A stretch of DNA of 15,365 bases from Clostridia bacterium (GTDB lineage Bacteria; Bacillota; Clostridia; DUPQ01), in NCBI GenBank assembly GCA_030592355.1, contig JAUVJE010000030.1:1-15365 (forward strand), written 5' to 3'. The number at the start of each line of letters is the position of its first letter. The first letter of the stretch is position 1. The translations under genes were made by a program, and so were the position numbers. Under the pieces are notes generated by a model. The model saw only the letters and a list, made by a program, of their open reading frames with translations. It ran no database searches and was not told where the DNA came from. Positions 14,362 through 15,365 of the stretch are shown here, piece by piece.

Positions 14362-14480
14362 TACCAATATTCTTTAACCGGTTACATATCGTTTATCCAA
14401 TGGAATTAACAGCCGGTATAGTTTTCTCGAATTTGCCCTTAGGGTTAGTTTGCGAAAAGCTTTTTTATACAAATAATTTG

Positions 14481-14529
14481 AAAACCACTAGTCAGCTTAA
14501 GATTGAAGTCCAGTGGTTGTTTTCTTTTT
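14481..14529 (+). terminator. Terminator-like hairpin downstream of deoC
   Basis: Arms AACCACT (14483-14489) and AGTGGTT (14512-14518) with a 22-base interior are followed by GTTTTCTTTTT. This fits a rho-independent terminator of deoC. On the opposite strand the stem is followed by TTCAAATT, so it may also work weakly on minus-strand transcripts. The stretch 14362-14480 between deoC and this hairpin holds no gene, only an ACCGG/CCGGT pair at 14377 and 14413. Confidence 0.65.
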
Positions 14530-14713
14530 ATGCCATGCGTTGATGCCAAATTAATATTTCAGTCTGACGGAAATAATTTGACTTCAGACGAGGCTTGCAA
14601 GGCTTTTTACGAATGCCGTGTATGAAATATACACCAATGAGTAGAAAACCGAAGCAAACGAAGTAAGCCAGACATATTATTGTTAAGAAAAACCACCAGA
14701 TGAATAAAATCAT
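14528..14713 (-). CDS. Doubtful 61-codon hydrophobic ORF
   Basis: A 61-codon frame encodes a strongly hydrophobic N-terminal half (residues 1-32, rich in F, L, I and W) and a basic C-terminal half (KKPCKPRLKSNYFRQ). This would suit a single-pass small membrane protein. I recognise no family. The start ATG lies within the loop of a terminator-like hairpin (14691-14724) and no Shine-Dalgarno site is seen. Its stop codon abuts the deoC terminator hairpin. It may be a real leaderless or remnant small gene, or chance. Confidence is low. Confidence 0.25.
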   Translation of the reverse strand: MILFIWWFFLTIICLAYFVCFGFLLIGVYFIHGIRKKPCKPRLKSNYFRQTEILIWHQRMA

Positions 14714-14724
14714 ATACGGTGGTT
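14682..14724 (-). terminator. Minus-strand terminator-like hairpin
   Basis: On the minus strand, arms AACCACC (complement at 14718-14724) and GGTGGTT (complement at 14691-14697), with an inner ATGA/TCAT pairing, are followed by TTTCTTAAC. This is about 145 bp beyond the stop of the minus-strand gene at the right edge, so it probably ends that transcript. Confidence 0.6.
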
Positions 14725-14816
14725 GAATTTATATGCTTTGCGATCTTTGTCCTCTCCAAAATGATAATGTTCACTCGTTTCAAGCCTGTTGCATGAAATT
14801 ATCATTCATGTCGCCG

Positions 14817-14856
14817 CTGACGTTCCTCGATTGCTGTGCAATCTGCGGTGCGTCAG
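14817..14856. repeat. Nested inverted repeats between gene end and terminator
   Basis: Outer arms CTGACG (14817-14822) and CGTCAG (14851-14856) enclose a perfect GATTGC/GCAATC hairpin with a TGT loop (14829-14843). Just to the left lie CATGAA/TTCATG (14792-14810) and a longer-range ATGATAAT/ATTATCAT pair (14761-14768 and 14798-14805). All fall in the 3' untranslated region of the minus-strand gene that ends at 14868. Confidence 0.5.
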
Positions 14857-14867
14857 TGATTAACCCG

Positions 14868-15365
14868 TCAGATTTCCGTATTATCGTCCAAAGCACGTAC
14901 ATAATAATAAATTTCTTCTTCAGAAAGATCCTCTTCTTTGACAAGTCTTTTTTGTATTGCTTTTACCACGCTTTCAATTTCATCATGCCTATCAGGATTA
15001 TATACATAACATTGGCTGAATTTCATCATATGACTCCAGACAAGCATTTCCTTGCGAGCGACTTTTTTATCCCTGTATTTTTCAAGGGCATCCGTTATGT
15101 CGTCCGCATATAAAATTATTGGGTTTTTTATGAAATACTTTTCCGTTTCTTTGGTCAAGTGTCTTGTTATGTCCCTTACAGAAAGGTCAAGGCTTTTAAA
15201 AAGCGCCATCTCAGTCATCATTTCATCAATCGTGTTCTTCGGAATGCCTTCAAGAAGGGTTTTATTATCTTTAATTTGTTTGATTCCTGTAAAAATAACA
15301 GCTATGCCGATTGCAGCAATCAGCACCATTATTACATATTCCCTTGTATCTGTTTCGATTGTGTC
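14868..15365 (-). CDS. Unrecognised membrane-anchored protein, 5' end outside window
   Basis: The frame is open from the right window edge to the TGA at 14868 (165 codons visible). An in-frame ATG at 15329 exists, but the upstream codons in the window continue the frame as charged residues leading into the hydrophobic segment. The true start is therefore probably beyond the edge. After one hydrophobic segment (VIMVLIAAIGIAVIFTGI) comes a mostly helical, charged domain of about 135 residues with ends rich in Glu and Lys, and an acidic C-terminus. The layout suggests an N-terminal membrane anchor with a cytoplasmic helical domain. I recognise no family or catalytic motif. It points towards deoC but is separated from it by about 500 bp with terminator-like hairpins. 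Confidence 0.7.
   Translation of the reverse strand, partial: DTIETDTREYVIMVLIAAIGIAVIFTGIKQIKDNKTLLEGIPKNTIDEMMTEMALFKSLDLSVRDITRHLTKETEKYFIKNPIILYADDITDALEKYRDKKVARKEMLVWSHMMKFSQCYVYNPDRHDEIESVVKAIQKRLVKEEDLSEEEIYYYVRALDDNTEI

Noticed and set aside
14733..15113. Plus-strand 126-codon cysteine-rich frame
   Set aside because: Most of it is antisense to the minus-strand gene at the right edge. The CxxC pairs at its start look accidental and it lacks a ribosome binding site.
1..15365. CRISPR array, tRNA, rRNA, insertion sequence or prophage
   Set aside because: No regularly spaced repeats, cloverleaf genes, transposase or integrase, or phage structural genes were seen on either strand.

Overview
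This 15.4 kb window looks like chromosome of an anaerobic low-GC Gram-positive bacterium of the class Clostridia. The evidence is a GlnR-era (GSI-alpha) glutamine synthetase, a 53-residue rubredoxin, a DUF951 protein, strong AGGAGG-type ribosome binding sites, TagO/WecB envelope genes and a clostridial type Tad/Flp1 locus without a secretin. There are no rRNA or tRNA genes, CRISPR arrays or intact insertion sequences.

Left part (1-4058). On the minus strand, a LigT-like RNA 2',3'-cyclic phosphodiesterase (thpR) overlaps an intracellular GH51 alpha-L-arabinofuranosidase. Reading away from thpR on the plus strand are rubredoxin, then glnA behind a hairpin-rich leader, then a small DUF951 zinc-ribbon-like protein. 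From 4059 to 4465 there is no intact gene. This stretch carries a 61-bp, about 95% identical second copy of the 3' end of the DUF951 gene and an imperfect 25-bp inverted repeat.

Middle part (4466-8698). A small lipoprotein-like membrane protein is followed by a good promoter (TTGACA-17-TAAAAT) and a tight plus-strand operon: rpiB, upp, a dCMP deaminase, a TagO/WecA-type glycosyl-1-phosphate transferase and UDP-GlcNAc 2-epimerase. All five genes overlap or nearly touch. The operon combines pentose phosphate and pyrimidine salvage with the first steps of wall teichoic acid or related envelope glycan synthesis.

Right part (8706-13565). A convergent, six-gene minus-strand operon encodes a compact Tad-type (type IVb pilus-like) system. 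In transcription order it holds a CpaE/TadZ-like degenerate ATPase, CpaF/TadA, TadB, TadC, a 62-residue Flp1-like pilin and a DUF6382-FHA protein. No prepilin peptidase, TadE/G pseudopilin or outer membrane component is in the window. A divergent intergenic region (13514-13692) carries the promoter for this operon and one for deoC (deoxyribose-phosphate aldolase).

The last kilobase holds about 500 bp with several hairpins, two of them terminator-like, and a doubtful 61-codon membrane ORF. It ends with an unrecognised membrane-anchored protein gene that runs off the right edge. Nothing here is a clearly unprecedented system. The best leads are the minimal Tad/FHA locus, the glnA leader, the DUF951 3'-end duplication, the Asp-to-Glu change in the TagO-like enzyme and the structured intergenic region near the right end.
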